This document shows, in pieces, positions 1 to 6,030 of a stretch of 6,187 nt of DNA; position 1 is the stretch's first letter; each line of letters begins with the position of its first letter. Location of the stretch: the NCBI GenBank assembly GCA_035293965.1, contig DATGLW010000049.1:1-6187 (forward strand), given 5' to 3'. A program made the position numbers and the translations under genes. A model generated the notes under the pieces. The model saw nothing but the letters and a program-made list of their open reading frames with translations. It made no database searches and had not been told where the DNA came from. Source of the DNA: DATGLW01 sp035293965. Lineage in GTDB: Bacteria; Actinomycetota; Acidimicrobiia; Acidimicrobiales; RAAP-2.

Positions 1-516
1 CACGACCGAGGGCATGGCGGCCGCCACGTCGCCGTGCCCGTAGCGGTACCACAACGGCGGGTTCCCGGCCGCCACCGGCCCCTGCTCCCACTCGATGCCG
101 CACGCGGCCTGGGCGAGCGGGTCGAGCCCGCCGAGGTGGGACAGCGGGCCGACGGCGCCGTACATGAAGGTGTTGCAGTAGAGGATGTCGGGCTTGACCG
201 CCCGGCAGTGTTCGTAGCCGACGCCGAGGCGGTCGGCCGTTCCTTTGGTCATGTTGTGGTGGACGATGTCCGCCGTGGCCACCAGGCGGAGGGCGAGCTC
301 GAGGCCCTCGGGCGTCTTGAGGTCGATCGCGATGTCGCGCTTTCCCCGTTGGCACCCCATGAACGAGCCGATGACCACGCCGCGCATCCCGTCGCCCCGG
401 GTGGGCTCGACTTTGATGACGTCGGCCCCGAGGTCGGCCAGCAGCATCGGTCCGAACGGGCCGGCCAGGAACTGGCCGAAGTCGATCACTCGCAGCCCCT
501 CGAGCGGCCCAGGCAT
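1..516 (-). CDS. Family III (CaiB/BaiF) CoA-transferase, N-terminal part, cut by window edge
   Basis: Enzymes of this family move CoA from an acyl-CoA donor to a carboxylic acid in the cytoplasm. The frame is open from the ATG at 516 to the left edge, giving 172 residues of an expected 380-410. It begins MPGPLEGLRVIDFGQFLAGP and carries the family block GADVIKVEP (residues 30-38), then KRDIAIDLKTPEGL (59-72) and RLGVGYE (96-102). GHGD at 160-163 places D163 where I align the catalytic Asp (Asp169 of formyl-CoA transferase), so this subunit looks active. The start is set by a one-base TGATG overlap with the preceding CoA-transferase gene and by a near-perfect Shine-Dalgarno (519-530). The usual FRPG motif reads HNMTKG (87-92), a small departure. 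The substrate is unknown; the family call is secure. Confidence 0.93.
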   Translation of the reverse strand, partial: MPGPLEGLRVIDFGQFLAGPFGPMLLADLGADVIKVEPTRGDGMRGVVIGSFMGCQRGKRDIAIDLKTPEGLELALRLVATADIVHHNMTKGTADRLGVGYEHCRAVKPDILYCNTFMYGAVGPLSHLGGLDPLAQAACGIEWEQGPVAAGNPPLWYRYGHGDVAAAMPSVV

Positions 517-1667
517 CAGATCACCCCCTTGGCGCGCAGCGCGCGTAGCTCGCCGTCGTCGTGGCCGAGGGAGCGCAGCACCTCGTCGGTGTGGGCGCCG
601 GCCCGCGGCCTGGGGCCGCGCACCTCGCCCGGCGTCCCCTCGAGGAAGATCGGGACGCCGACCTGCGTCGTGTCACCGTGCTCGGGGTCCTCCACGTGGA
701 CGACGGTGCCGGTGGCGACGAGCTGGGGATGGGTGAACCGCTCGTGGGGCGCCACGATCGCCTCCGCGCCGAGCCCCGCCTCGTGGAACGCTTCGACCAG
801 GGCGTCGCGGTCGTGGCGGAGGAAGGCCCGGCGCTTGGTCTCCTCGTATCGGGCGCGTTCGCCCGGGTCCATGGCCATGAGCTCGGCCATCGAGACGTCC
901 TCGATGCCGAGGATGGCGCCCTCGGTGCGGGTCGGGGTGATGCCGGCCTGGGTCGCGGCATGGATCCATTTGCCGTCGGCGCACTCGTAGATCGAGGCCT
1001 GGTGGACCCTCGGGGGGTGCCCCTTCTCGAGCATGAACTGGCCGCGGTCGGTCCAGTTCCAGACCTGGGTCGTGAGCGACATGACGCCTTGGAGCAGGGA
1101 GACCTCCACGTGCTGCCCGGTGCCGGTGCGCTCTCGGGCGTGGAGGGCCGCCATGATGCCAGTGGGCACCAGGAACGCGGCGGCCAGGCTGGCCACCGGG
1201 CTGTGGAGGAACACGGGGCCGGAGCGGAACGAGGTGGTCTCGAAGTGCTGCCCGGTCCGAGCGTGCACGAGCGCCTCGATCCCCGGCCGCCCGGCGTGGC
1301 GGGTTCCCGTGGGGTAGGCGGGCACCGAGCAGTACACGAGGCGGGGGCAGCGGGCAGCCACGTCGTCGTAGCCGAGGCCGAGCCCGGCCATCGTGTCCGG
1401 CGAGAACGCTTCCACGAGGACATCGGCAGTATCGCAGAGCTCGAGGAACAGGCGCCGACCCTCGGGGTCGTGGAGGTCGAGGGTCACCGATCTCCGGCTG
1501 CGGTGGTAGACGGGCGAGCTCGGCAGGGAGCGGTTCGGATCGCCCCCTGGTGGCTCAACCTTGATGACGTCGGCACCGTGCTCGGCGAGCAGCAGCACGC
1601 CGAGGGGGCCGGCGATGCCTCCCGACAGGTCGAGGATGCGCAGGTCGTCGAGCGCCTGGCGGCTCAC
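516..1667 (-). CDS. Family III (CaiB/BaiF) CoA-transferase paralogue lacking the expected catalytic Asp
   Basis: This is a 383-residue protein of normal length for the family. Family landmarks are LRILDLSGGIAGP (9-21), GADVIKVEPPGGDP (31-44), TLDLHDPEG (62-70), LGLGYDD (96-102), RTGTGQHVEVSLLQG (180-194), HPQLVATG (313-320) and the C-terminal GAHTDEVLRSLG (357-368). Aligning back from MAAL (172-175), the position of the nucleophilic Asp is S160 (PVASLAAAF), so ordinary aspartyl-CoA thioester chemistry may be missing. I chose the GTG at 1667 because homology begins there and a G5 run (1676-1680) sits 8 bases upstream. An in-frame start at 1814 would add 49 unconserved residues and overlap the preceding gene. 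Its stop overlaps the next CoA-transferase's ATG by one base, suggesting co-translation and a heteromeric enzyme. Heteromeric family III transferases such as benzylsuccinate CoA-transferase BbsEF are a precedent. Confidence 0.92.
   Translation of the reverse strand: MSRQALDDLRILDLSGGIAGPLGVLLLAEHGADVIKVEPPGGDPNRSLPSSPVYHRSRRSVTLDLHDPEGRRLFLELCDTADVLVEAFSPDTMAGLGLGYDDVAARCPRLVYCSVPAYPTGTRHAGRPGIEALVHARTGQHFETTSFRSGPVFLHSPVASLAAAFLVPTGIMAALHARERTGTGQHVEVSLLQGVMSLTTQVWNWTDRGQFMLEKGHPPRVHQASIYECADGKWIHAATQAGITPTRTEGAILGIEDVSMAELMAMDPGERARYEETKRRAFLRHDRDALVEAFHEAGLGAEAIVAPHERFTHPQLVATGTVVHVEDPEHGDTTQVGVPIFLEGTPGEVRGPRPRAGAHTDEVLRSLGHDDGELRALRAKGVI
519..530 (-). promoter_or_regulatory. Near-consensus Shine-Dalgarno for the left CoA-transferase
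   Basis: On the minus strand this reads AAGGGGGTGATC, matching the full anti-SD complement AAGGAGGTGATC at 11 of 12 bases. Seven bases separate its G5 core from the ATG at 516. It lies entirely within the last codons (Lys-Gly-Val-Ile) of the preceding CoA-transferase gene, just before its stop. It settles the start of the downstream gene and suggests strong initiation in addition to coupling. Confidence 0.8.
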
Positions 1668-1764
1668 GCCGGCTGCCCCCGGCGTGCGAGCCGAGCACAG
1701 GGCACGTCGAAGCCGCGAGGTGCCATGTCGCTCCAGTCGTCGCTGTTGCCCGGCCGTGCCGGGG
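1668..1764 (-). other. Intergenic gap between amidohydrolase and CoA-transferase pairs, with hairpin
   Basis: This 97-bp gap separates the stop of the 425-aa amidohydrolase (TAG at 1767-1765) from the GTG of the CoA-transferase. Just after the stop there is a perfect 6-bp inverted repeat, CCCGGC/GCCGGG with a 3-base loop (1749-1763), and no T-tract follows. It could be a processing or stabilising hairpin, or a weak or factor-assisted terminator. I see no convincing promoter here, so the CoA-transferases are probably transcribed with the amidohydrolases. The other visible element is the G5 ribosome binding site at 1676-1680. Confidence 0.4.
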
Positions 1765-3042
1765 CTACGCGGTCGTGGGGACGCGCAGGCCGAACAGCTC
1801 GGCGGCGTGGCCACCGAGCAGGGCGTCCACTGTCGCCTGGTCCACGCCTGCGTCGGTCAGCATCCCGCGCGCCTCGTCGGGCGTGGAGGTGTCATGGTGC
1901 GGGTAGCGCGAGCCCCACGCAGCTTTCTTGCCGATCCGGTCGGGCATGCGGGCAACAGGCTTCTCCCACCCGTCGAAGCTGACCACGATCGGGTGGCGCT
2001 CGAAGACCTCCTCGGGCTCGAGGCAGACCTCTGCCATCCCGAACTGCGGGGAGAGCCACAGGTAGGTCTCGCACTTCTCGAGGGCGAGGGGGATCCACGT
2101 GGCACCGCTGTGGCAGATGGCGAGACGCAGGTTCGGATGGTCCTCGAGCAACCCGTGGAAGAAGGCTGCCGTCATGAACAAGTCGGCGTCCTGCATGTAG
2201 GCGATGGGCTCGGCCACCGTGTGGGTCGCGCCCAGGCGCTGCGCCACCCGCTCGGCGAACCCCCCCGAGGACACCGCGTCGGGCCCGGTGATGCCGAGGC
2301 TCGGGTGCACGCAGGCCACGAGGCCGAGCTCGTCGATGTGGCGCCACACCGGCCGGTAGGGGACGTCCTCGACGAAGGTGCGGCTCCCGAGGTCTGCCCC
2401 GCCGCTCGCGGCAGACAGCATGCGCTTCATGGCCTGGCGCAGCATCGCCTGGGGGTCGTGCGCCTCGATCTGGGGCGCGTAGTGGAACGCCGGGCGGATC
2501 ATCACCGACGTGAAGCCCTTCTCGGCCACCCGGTCGAGCTCGCGCTGGGCCAGCAGCGGCGCGTGCATCGGCACGAGGGCGACGGGGTGGAGGCGTCCGG
2601 CACCCTGGGCGCAGAAGTCCCAGACCCAGTCGTTGTAGGCACGTGCGAGCACGGCTGCCGCGTCGGGGTTCTCGACCAGGGGCAGGTACTCGGTGAACAG
2701 CGTCGGGAAGACGACGGCCACGTCGACGCCCATGGCGTCCATGTCGGCCAGGCGCGCCGACGGGTCGAAGGCCCCGGGGTTGAGCGGCTGGAAGACGTCG
2801 GGGTCGAGCTGGCCGATCTGTTCCGGGGTCATGCCCGGCCGCCAGATCGCCTGGCGGACGAGGCGCGAGCGGTTGAGCTCGCGCCCCACGCCGCCGTTGA
2901 GGACGGTCAGGCGGTTCCCCTCCTTGTCCACCTCGTGGTAGAAGGCGGCGCGCGCGACGCCTCGGTACTCCGCGGGGACGTAGCTGTCCCAGACCGCAGG
3001 CGGCTCGTAGACGTGGCTGTCGACGTCGACGACGGCCGCCAT
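1765..3042 (-). CDS. Amidohydrolase-2 (ACMSD-like) family protein, metal-site Asp replaced by Arg
   Basis: This is a 425-residue TIM-barrel metal-dependent hydrolase/decarboxylase-type protein (COG2159-like) with no signal peptide, so cytoplasmic. It opens MAAVVDVDSHVYEPP; the D-x-D-x-H motif (D6, D8, H10) is the first-strand metal-binding signature. Further landmarks are LADMDAMGVDVAVVFPT (98-114), VMIRP (180-184), CVHP with H246 (likely the strand-5 metal His), CHSGATWIP with H311 (expected catalytic His), and GSRYPHHD (377-384). In relatives this last motif reads SDYPH, and its Asp is a metal ligand; here R379 takes its place (codon CGC). The C-terminal LLGGHAAELFGL (408-419) is also family-typical, with His for the usual Asn. 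The ATG overlaps the upstream amidohydrolase stop by one base (TGATG) and has GGAG six bases upstream (3049-3052). Family certain, reaction unknown; it may be a subunit, or D384/H383 may compensate. Confidence 0.92.
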   Translation of the reverse strand: MAAVVDVDSHVYEPPAVWDSYVPAEYRGVARAAFYHEVDKEGNRLTVLNGGVGRELNRSRLVRQAIWRPGMTPEQIGQLDPDVFQPLNPGAFDPSARLADMDAMGVDVAVVFPTLFTEYLPLVENPDAAAVLARAYNDWVWDFCAQGAGRLHPVALVPMHAPLLAQRELDRVAEKGFTSVMIRPAFHYAPQIEAHDPQAMLRQAMKRMLSAASGGADLGSRTFVEDVPYRPVWRHIDELGLVACVHPSLGITGPDAVSSGGFAERVAQRLGATHTVAEPIAYMQDADLFMTAAFFHGLLEDHPNLRLAICHSGATWIPLALEKCETYLWLSPQFGMAEVCLEPEEVFERHPIVVSFDGWEKPVARMPDRIGKKAAWGSRYPHHDTSTPDEARGMLTDAGVDQATVDALLGGHAAELFGLRVPTTA

Positions 3043-4442
3043 CAGTAGCTCCGGCCGGTCCGCATGCCGCCCTGGGCGATGGCACTGCCCTCGGCGACCA
3101 TGGCTGCCAGCTCCGCCCGGTGCTCGCGGGGGTGGGCGACGAGCTCGGCCCACTCGTCGAGCTCCGGGCCCTGGGGGAACCAGTCGGGCCGCTCGATCGG
3201 CGGCGGCTCCTCGGTCACGAACAGCTTGGGCTCGATGCCGTACATCTTGCGGGCGTTGCCGCCGAGCAGCTTGGCCTGAACCTCGCTCGGCACGCCGCAC
3301 TCGGTCATGTTGCGGATGGCCGACCACGAGTCGGCACCGTCGTGGTGGTAGGCGTCCGAGGCCCAGATCCCGATGTCCTCGTACTGCTTCCACTGGCGGA
3401 ACACGCCCATCTCGTCGGACTCGAAGCTGATCACGCACTGCTCGTAGAAGGCCTCCGAGGGGAGCCGCTTGGCCCCCGCCGGCCGCTCGTTGGCGTAGAG
3501 CTTCCAGAGGCGGTCACAGGTCTCGAGGGTGTAGGTCAGCCACTCGGCGTTGGACTCGAACACCGCCATCTTCAGCTTCGGGTAGCGGTCGAGGAACCCG
3601 GTGAGGAGCACCTGGGCGAGCCAGACCTGCATCTCGTGGATGAACGAGAAAGTCTGGGAGTCCGTCGCTGCCCGGCTGAACAGCTCGCCGGGGGAGGCGA
3701 GGTACTCGACGCCAAGTGGGTGCGGGTACGACGGCGCGGGGAAGGTGTGCATGCCCAGCACCATGCCGGTGTCCTCGAAGGCCCGGAAGACCGGGTCGTA
3801 GGGCCCGCCGCTCGCCATCATCGTGGGGGCGTCGTCGTTGGGGTACAGAGCGTTGGCGTCGATGGGCCGGATCAGGCCGACCGGATGTCCGAGCCCGGCG
3901 GCGCGGTGGATCTCCCGGGCCGTGCGCTCGGGGTCCTGGACCGGCAGCAGCGCGGCGCCGAACAGCCGGCCGCGCTCCTCGCCGCACCAGTCCACCAAGA
4001 AGTCGTTGTAGGCCTGGCAGAACGCCTCGACGCCCTCGGGGTTGCGGGCGAAGGGAAGGTGCATGATCACCATCGTCGGGATGACGAGCACCTGGTCGAT
4101 GCCCATGAGGTCCATCTCCTTGACCCGCGCGTGCGGGTCGATGGCACCATCGTGGTGCAGGTAGGCCTTCTGCTCGGGCGTGAGCGGCATCATGTTGAGC
4201 TTCCGCATGATCTTCTTGTTCATCTGCGGGCCGGCGATGCAGATTGGGTTGTAACCCTGGAAGTGTCCGTTGCCACCCCCCATGACGGGCTGGTCACCGT
4301 TGAGCCACGCCTCGTCCTCTCCCCGCCAGTACGTGTTGCGGACGAGCTCCTTCTTCGATGCGGGCACGTAGTCCCAGATCTTGGTGGGGTCGTTGATGTG
4401 CGCGTCGCAGTCGAAGACCGGGAAGGACTTGGTCACTCCCAT
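3042..4442 (-). CDS. Amidohydrolase-2 (ACMSD-like) family protein with C-terminal extension
   Basis: This 466-residue cytoplasmic TIM-barrel protein is a likely metal-dependent hydrolase or non-oxidative decarboxylase. Landmarks are FDCDAH (D11, D13, H15), VKEMDLMGIDQVLVIPT (107-123), GLIRPID (189-195), GMHTFP with H232 (likely strand-5 metal His), VFESNAEW (294-301), ASDAYHHD (361-368) with D363 as the metal Asp, and LLGGNARKMYGI (392-403). The metal ligands all look present, but E296 stands where the expected catalytic His falls. About 63 residues follow the usual end of the domain (404-466), rich in Glu, Pro and Trp; the next protein has only a few. The start is firm: AGGGGG (4448-4453) lies five bases before the ATG, whereas an upstream in-frame extension would run into the MFS gene. 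It is the first gene after a promoter candidate and is coupled by TGATG to the second amidohydrolase. Substrate unknown. Confidence 0.93.
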   Translation of the reverse strand: MGVTKSFPVFDCDAHINDPTKIWDYVPASKKELVRNTYWRGEDEAWLNGDQPVMGGGNGHFQGYNPICIAGPQMNKKIMRKLNMMPLTPEQKAYLHHDGAIDPHARVKEMDLMGIDQVLVIPTMVIMHLPFARNPEGVEAFCQAYNDFLVDWCGEERGRLFGAALLPVQDPERTAREIHRAAGLGHPVGLIRPIDANALYPNDDAPTMMASGGPYDPVFRAFEDTGMVLGMHTFPAPSYPHPLGVEYLASPGELFSRAATDSQTFSFIHEMQVWLAQVLLTGFLDRYPKLKMAVFESNAEWLTYTLETCDRLWKLYANERPAGAKRLPSEAFYEQCVISFESDEMGVFRQWKQYEDIGIWASDAYHHDGADSWSAIRNMTECGVPSEVQAKLLGGNARKMYGIEPKLFVTEEPPPIERPDWFPQGPELDEWAELVAHPREHRAELAAMVAEGSAIAQGGMRTGRSY

Positions 4443-4500
4443 GGTTTCCCCCTTTGGATCCGGTGTCCCCCAGATGTCGTGCCCCACAGGGCCCGCGCAC

Positions 4501-4506
4501 ATCATA
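4501..4506 (-). promoter_or_regulatory. Candidate -10 element (TATGAT) for the catabolic genes
   Basis: The minus strand reads TATGAT, one base from TATAAT, preceded directly by GTG. Such an AT-rich hexamer is rare in this very GC-rich sequence. Transcription would start near 4494, leaving a leader of about 50 bases before the ATG at 4442. No TTGACA-like -35 is present: the hexamer 17 bases upstream is GGGGCG. A sigma-70-type promoter needing an activator, or an alternative sigma factor, would fit, but this is inference. Confidence 0.4.
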
Positions 4507-4519
4507 CACCCCGAGGTGT
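4506..4519. repeat. Inverted repeat ACACC-N4-GGTGT abutting the -10 element
   Basis: This is a perfect 5-bp inverted repeat with a 4-base spacer (CCGA), overlapping the upstream edge of the TATGAT hexamer by one base. The position suits an operator for a repressor such as a TetR- or GntR-type protein, but the arms are short and chance occurrence is possible. No regulator gene is visible in the window. Confidence 0.3.
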
Positions 4520-4523
4520 GCGT

Positions 4524-4545
4524 CGCCCCGGGCGGTTCGGGGGCG
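4524..4545. repeat. Imperfect GC-rich inverted repeat over the expected -35 region
   Basis: The arms CGCCCCG (4524-4530) and CGGGGGCG (4538-4545) pair with one bulged G across a 7-base loop. On the minus strand this would form a hairpin after the MFS gene, or a protein-binding site covering the place where a -35 hexamer would lie. No run of T follows on the minus strand, so it is not a standard intrinsic terminator. Confidence 0.3.
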
Positions 4546-4578
4546 GGTTCGACGCCCGTCGCCGCCGAGTCGCGGGGG

Positions 4579-6030
4579 CTACCCGAAAAAGAGGGGGCTC
4601 CGGCGACCGGCGAGGACCGGGTCGCGGGTGGTGAGCAGGAACGCGCCGAAGGCGGCGGCGATCGAACCGGCGAGAGCAAGGGGCACCACCCCGCTACCGT
4701 GCCAGGCCAGGCCAGCCCACAGGCCGGCCACCAGCACGGCACCGCCCGTCAGGCCCTGGAACCAACCCTGGGCCCGGGCCTGGGCGCTTGACCCGGCCAG
4801 CGACGACACCCATGCCTTGCCCACCCCGTCGGTGCAGGCAGTGAAGGCGCCGTAGGCGGCGAGGACGAGCCAGGCCACGACGTGGTCGTGGGCCACCGCC
4901 AGGCCGACGTACCCGAGGGCGAAGAAGAGGAGGCCAGTCCCGAACACCCGCCCTCTGGGCAGGCGGTCGGACAAGGCTCCGGCCGGATAGCTGGCCGCCA
5001 CGTACACCAGGTTGTAGGTGACGTAGGCCAGGATCACGCTCGACACCGAGAAACCGATGGCACGCAGCCGTAGGAGCAGCAGTGCGTCGGGGAAGTTGAT
5101 GAGGCTGAAGGCTGCCAGCACCACTGTCAGTCGCCAGAACCCGGCCGGCAGCGGCGGCGGGCTGGCCGGGCGTCCGGGCCGGTCGACCGCAGTGGCGGTC
5201 TCCGGGTCGGCAGGGATGGCGACCGGATCGGCCACGGGGCCTGCCTCCGGGTGGACAGGGATGGCGACCGGATCGGCCACGGGGCCTGTCTCCGGGTGGA
5301 CAGGGATGGCGACCGGGTCTGCCACGGGGCTTGTCTCCGGGTCGGCAGGGATGGCGCCGCCCTCGGGCGGCGCTGGCAACGAGCCCCTGCGAGCGCGGGC
5401 CGGCTCGCGCACCGCTGCCACCAGGCCGGCGCTCAGGATGGCAGGGGGCACGGCCAGCCACAGCAGGAGGCGGATGCGGTGATCGAACGCCTCGTAGGCG
5501 GCGAGTCCCAGGAGAGGCCCGAGGACGGCACCGACGGTGTCGGCCATCCGGTGGAAGCCGAAGGCCCGGCCCCGCGACGAGGGGCGCACGCCGTCGGCGA
5601 TGAGGGCGTCGCGTGGCGCGCCGCGGACCCCCTTGCCGACTCGGTCGACGGCGCGGCCTGCCAGCACCACCGGCCACACCGTGGCCAACGCGACGAGGAC
5701 CTTGCCGATCGACGCGAGCCCGTAGCCGGCGGCCACCAACGGCCGCCGCCGGCGTCGGTCGGCCAGCCGCCCGCTGAGCGGCGTGGTCGCAGCCGCCAGA
5801 CCGTTCCCCACGCCCTCGACGGCGCCCACGACAGCGGCGGGGGCACCGAGGACCGACGCCAGGAAGATGGGCAGGATCGGATAGAGGAGCTCGCTGGCCG
5901 TGTCCTGCAGGAGCGACACGCCCGAGAGCACGGCCAGGTTGGTGGTGAGCCACTCGGGCCGCCGCCGGCGTGCGGCGCGGCGCCACCAACGCTGCTGCCC
6001 GACGGCGGGCGTGGCGGCGACGTCGCGCAT
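4579..6030 (-). CDS. MFS transporter with repeat-containing central loop
   Basis: This 483-residue integral inner-membrane protein has about twelve hydrophobic segments: six between residues 30 and 207, and six between 298 and 468. It starts with an Arg-rich cytoplasmic N-terminus (RWWRRAARRRRPEW). The MFS loop 2-3 signature GRLADRRRRRPL is at 87-98, with a degenerate copy GALSDRLPRGR (351-361) in the second half. DRVGKGVRGAPRDALIAD (129-146) is a block I associate with a group of bacterial MFS proteins of unknown substrate. The central loop between TM6 and TM7 (208-297) is long, proline-rich and made largely of 15-residue repeats. I chose the ATG at 6030 because it overlaps the stop of an upstream frame (TGATG); the GTG at 6033 is an alternative adding one residue. 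No strong ribosome binding site is present. Its place before the enzymes suggests substrate uptake or product export, but a separate promoter downstream may uncouple them. Confidence 0.9.
   Translation of the reverse strand: MRDVAATPAVGQQRWWRRAARRRRPEWLTTNLAVLSGVSLLQDTASELLYPILPIFLASVLGAPAAVVGAVEGVGNGLAAATTPLSGRLADRRRRRPLVAAGYGLASIGKVLVALATVWPVVLAGRAVDRVGKGVRGAPRDALIADGVRPSSRGRAFGFHRMADTVGAVLGPLLGLAAYEAFDHRIRLLLWLAVPPAILSAGLVAAVREPARARRGSLPAPPEGGAIPADPETSPVADPVAIPVHPETGPVADPVAIPVHPEAGPVADPVAIPADPETATAVDRPGRPASPPPLPAGFWRLTVVLAAFSLINFPDALLLLRLRAIGFSVSSVILAYVTYNLVYVAASYPAGALSDRLPRGRVFGTGLLFFALGYVGLAVAHDHVVAWLVLAAYGAFTACTDGVGKAWVSSLAGSSAQARAQGWFQGLTGGAVLVAGLWAGLAWHGSGVVPLALAGSIAAAFGAFLLTTRDPVLAGRRSPLFFG
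5198..5356 (-). repeat. 45-bp tandem repeat, about 3.5 copies, inside the MFS gene
   Basis: Copies begin at 5198, 5243 and 5288, with a partial fourth at 5333-5356, at an exact 45-bp period. Neighbouring copies differ at only a few bases. Because 45 is a multiple of three, the frame is kept and each copy encodes a 15-residue unit of the type PVADPVAIPVHPETG. The array covers residues 225-278 of the transporter, in the cytoplasmic TM6-TM7 loop. High identity suggests recent slippage or unequal recombination, so copy number may vary between strains. Confidence 0.92.

Larger units (their letters stand above)
4443..4578 (-). other. Intergenic region upstream of the amidohydrolase/CoA-transferase genes
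   Basis: This 136-bp gap lies between the MFS stop and the first amidohydrolase start. It holds a -10-like hexamer (4501-4506), a 5-bp perfect inverted repeat beside it (4506-4519), a longer imperfect GC-rich inverted repeat (4524-4545) and a 5+2+5 inverted repeat CGACGCCCGTCG (4550-4561). None is followed by a T-tract, so a classical intrinsic terminator for the MFS gene is not visible. It is the largest gap in the window and the most likely control point for the genes to its left. Confidence 0.55.

Noticed and set aside
1668..1814. Upstream start at 1814 for the Ser-type CoA-transferase (49 extra residues)
   Set aside because: The extra residues are low complexity, do not resemble the family N-terminus and would overlap the amidohydrolase gene. 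The GTG at 1667 has a ribosome site and begins where homology begins.
3043..3438. N-terminal extension of the 425-aa amidohydrolase into the preceding gene
   Set aside because: This would overlap the other amidohydrolase by about 400 bases. The family N-terminal motif DVDSH follows directly after the ATG at 3042, which has GGAG six bases before it.
4524..4561. Intrinsic terminator after the MFS gene
   Set aside because: GC-rich inverted repeats are present, but no run of T follows on the minus strand, so I list them only as repeats or possible operators.
561..4634. Long plus-strand open frames (about 470-505 codons) opposite the enzyme genes
   Set aside because: They are antisense to genes with clear family motifs. 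Their translations are rich in Arg, Gly, His and Val without recognisable domains, as expected from the complement of GC-rich coding DNA.
4443..4742. N-terminal extension of the 466-aa amidohydrolase
   Set aside because: The extension runs through the intergenic region into the MFS gene. The ATG at 4442 has a strong AGGGGG site, and the family motif starts within ten residues.
5198..5356. CRISPR array
   Set aside because: The repeats are contiguous 45-bp units without unique spacers and lie in frame inside the MFS transporter gene.
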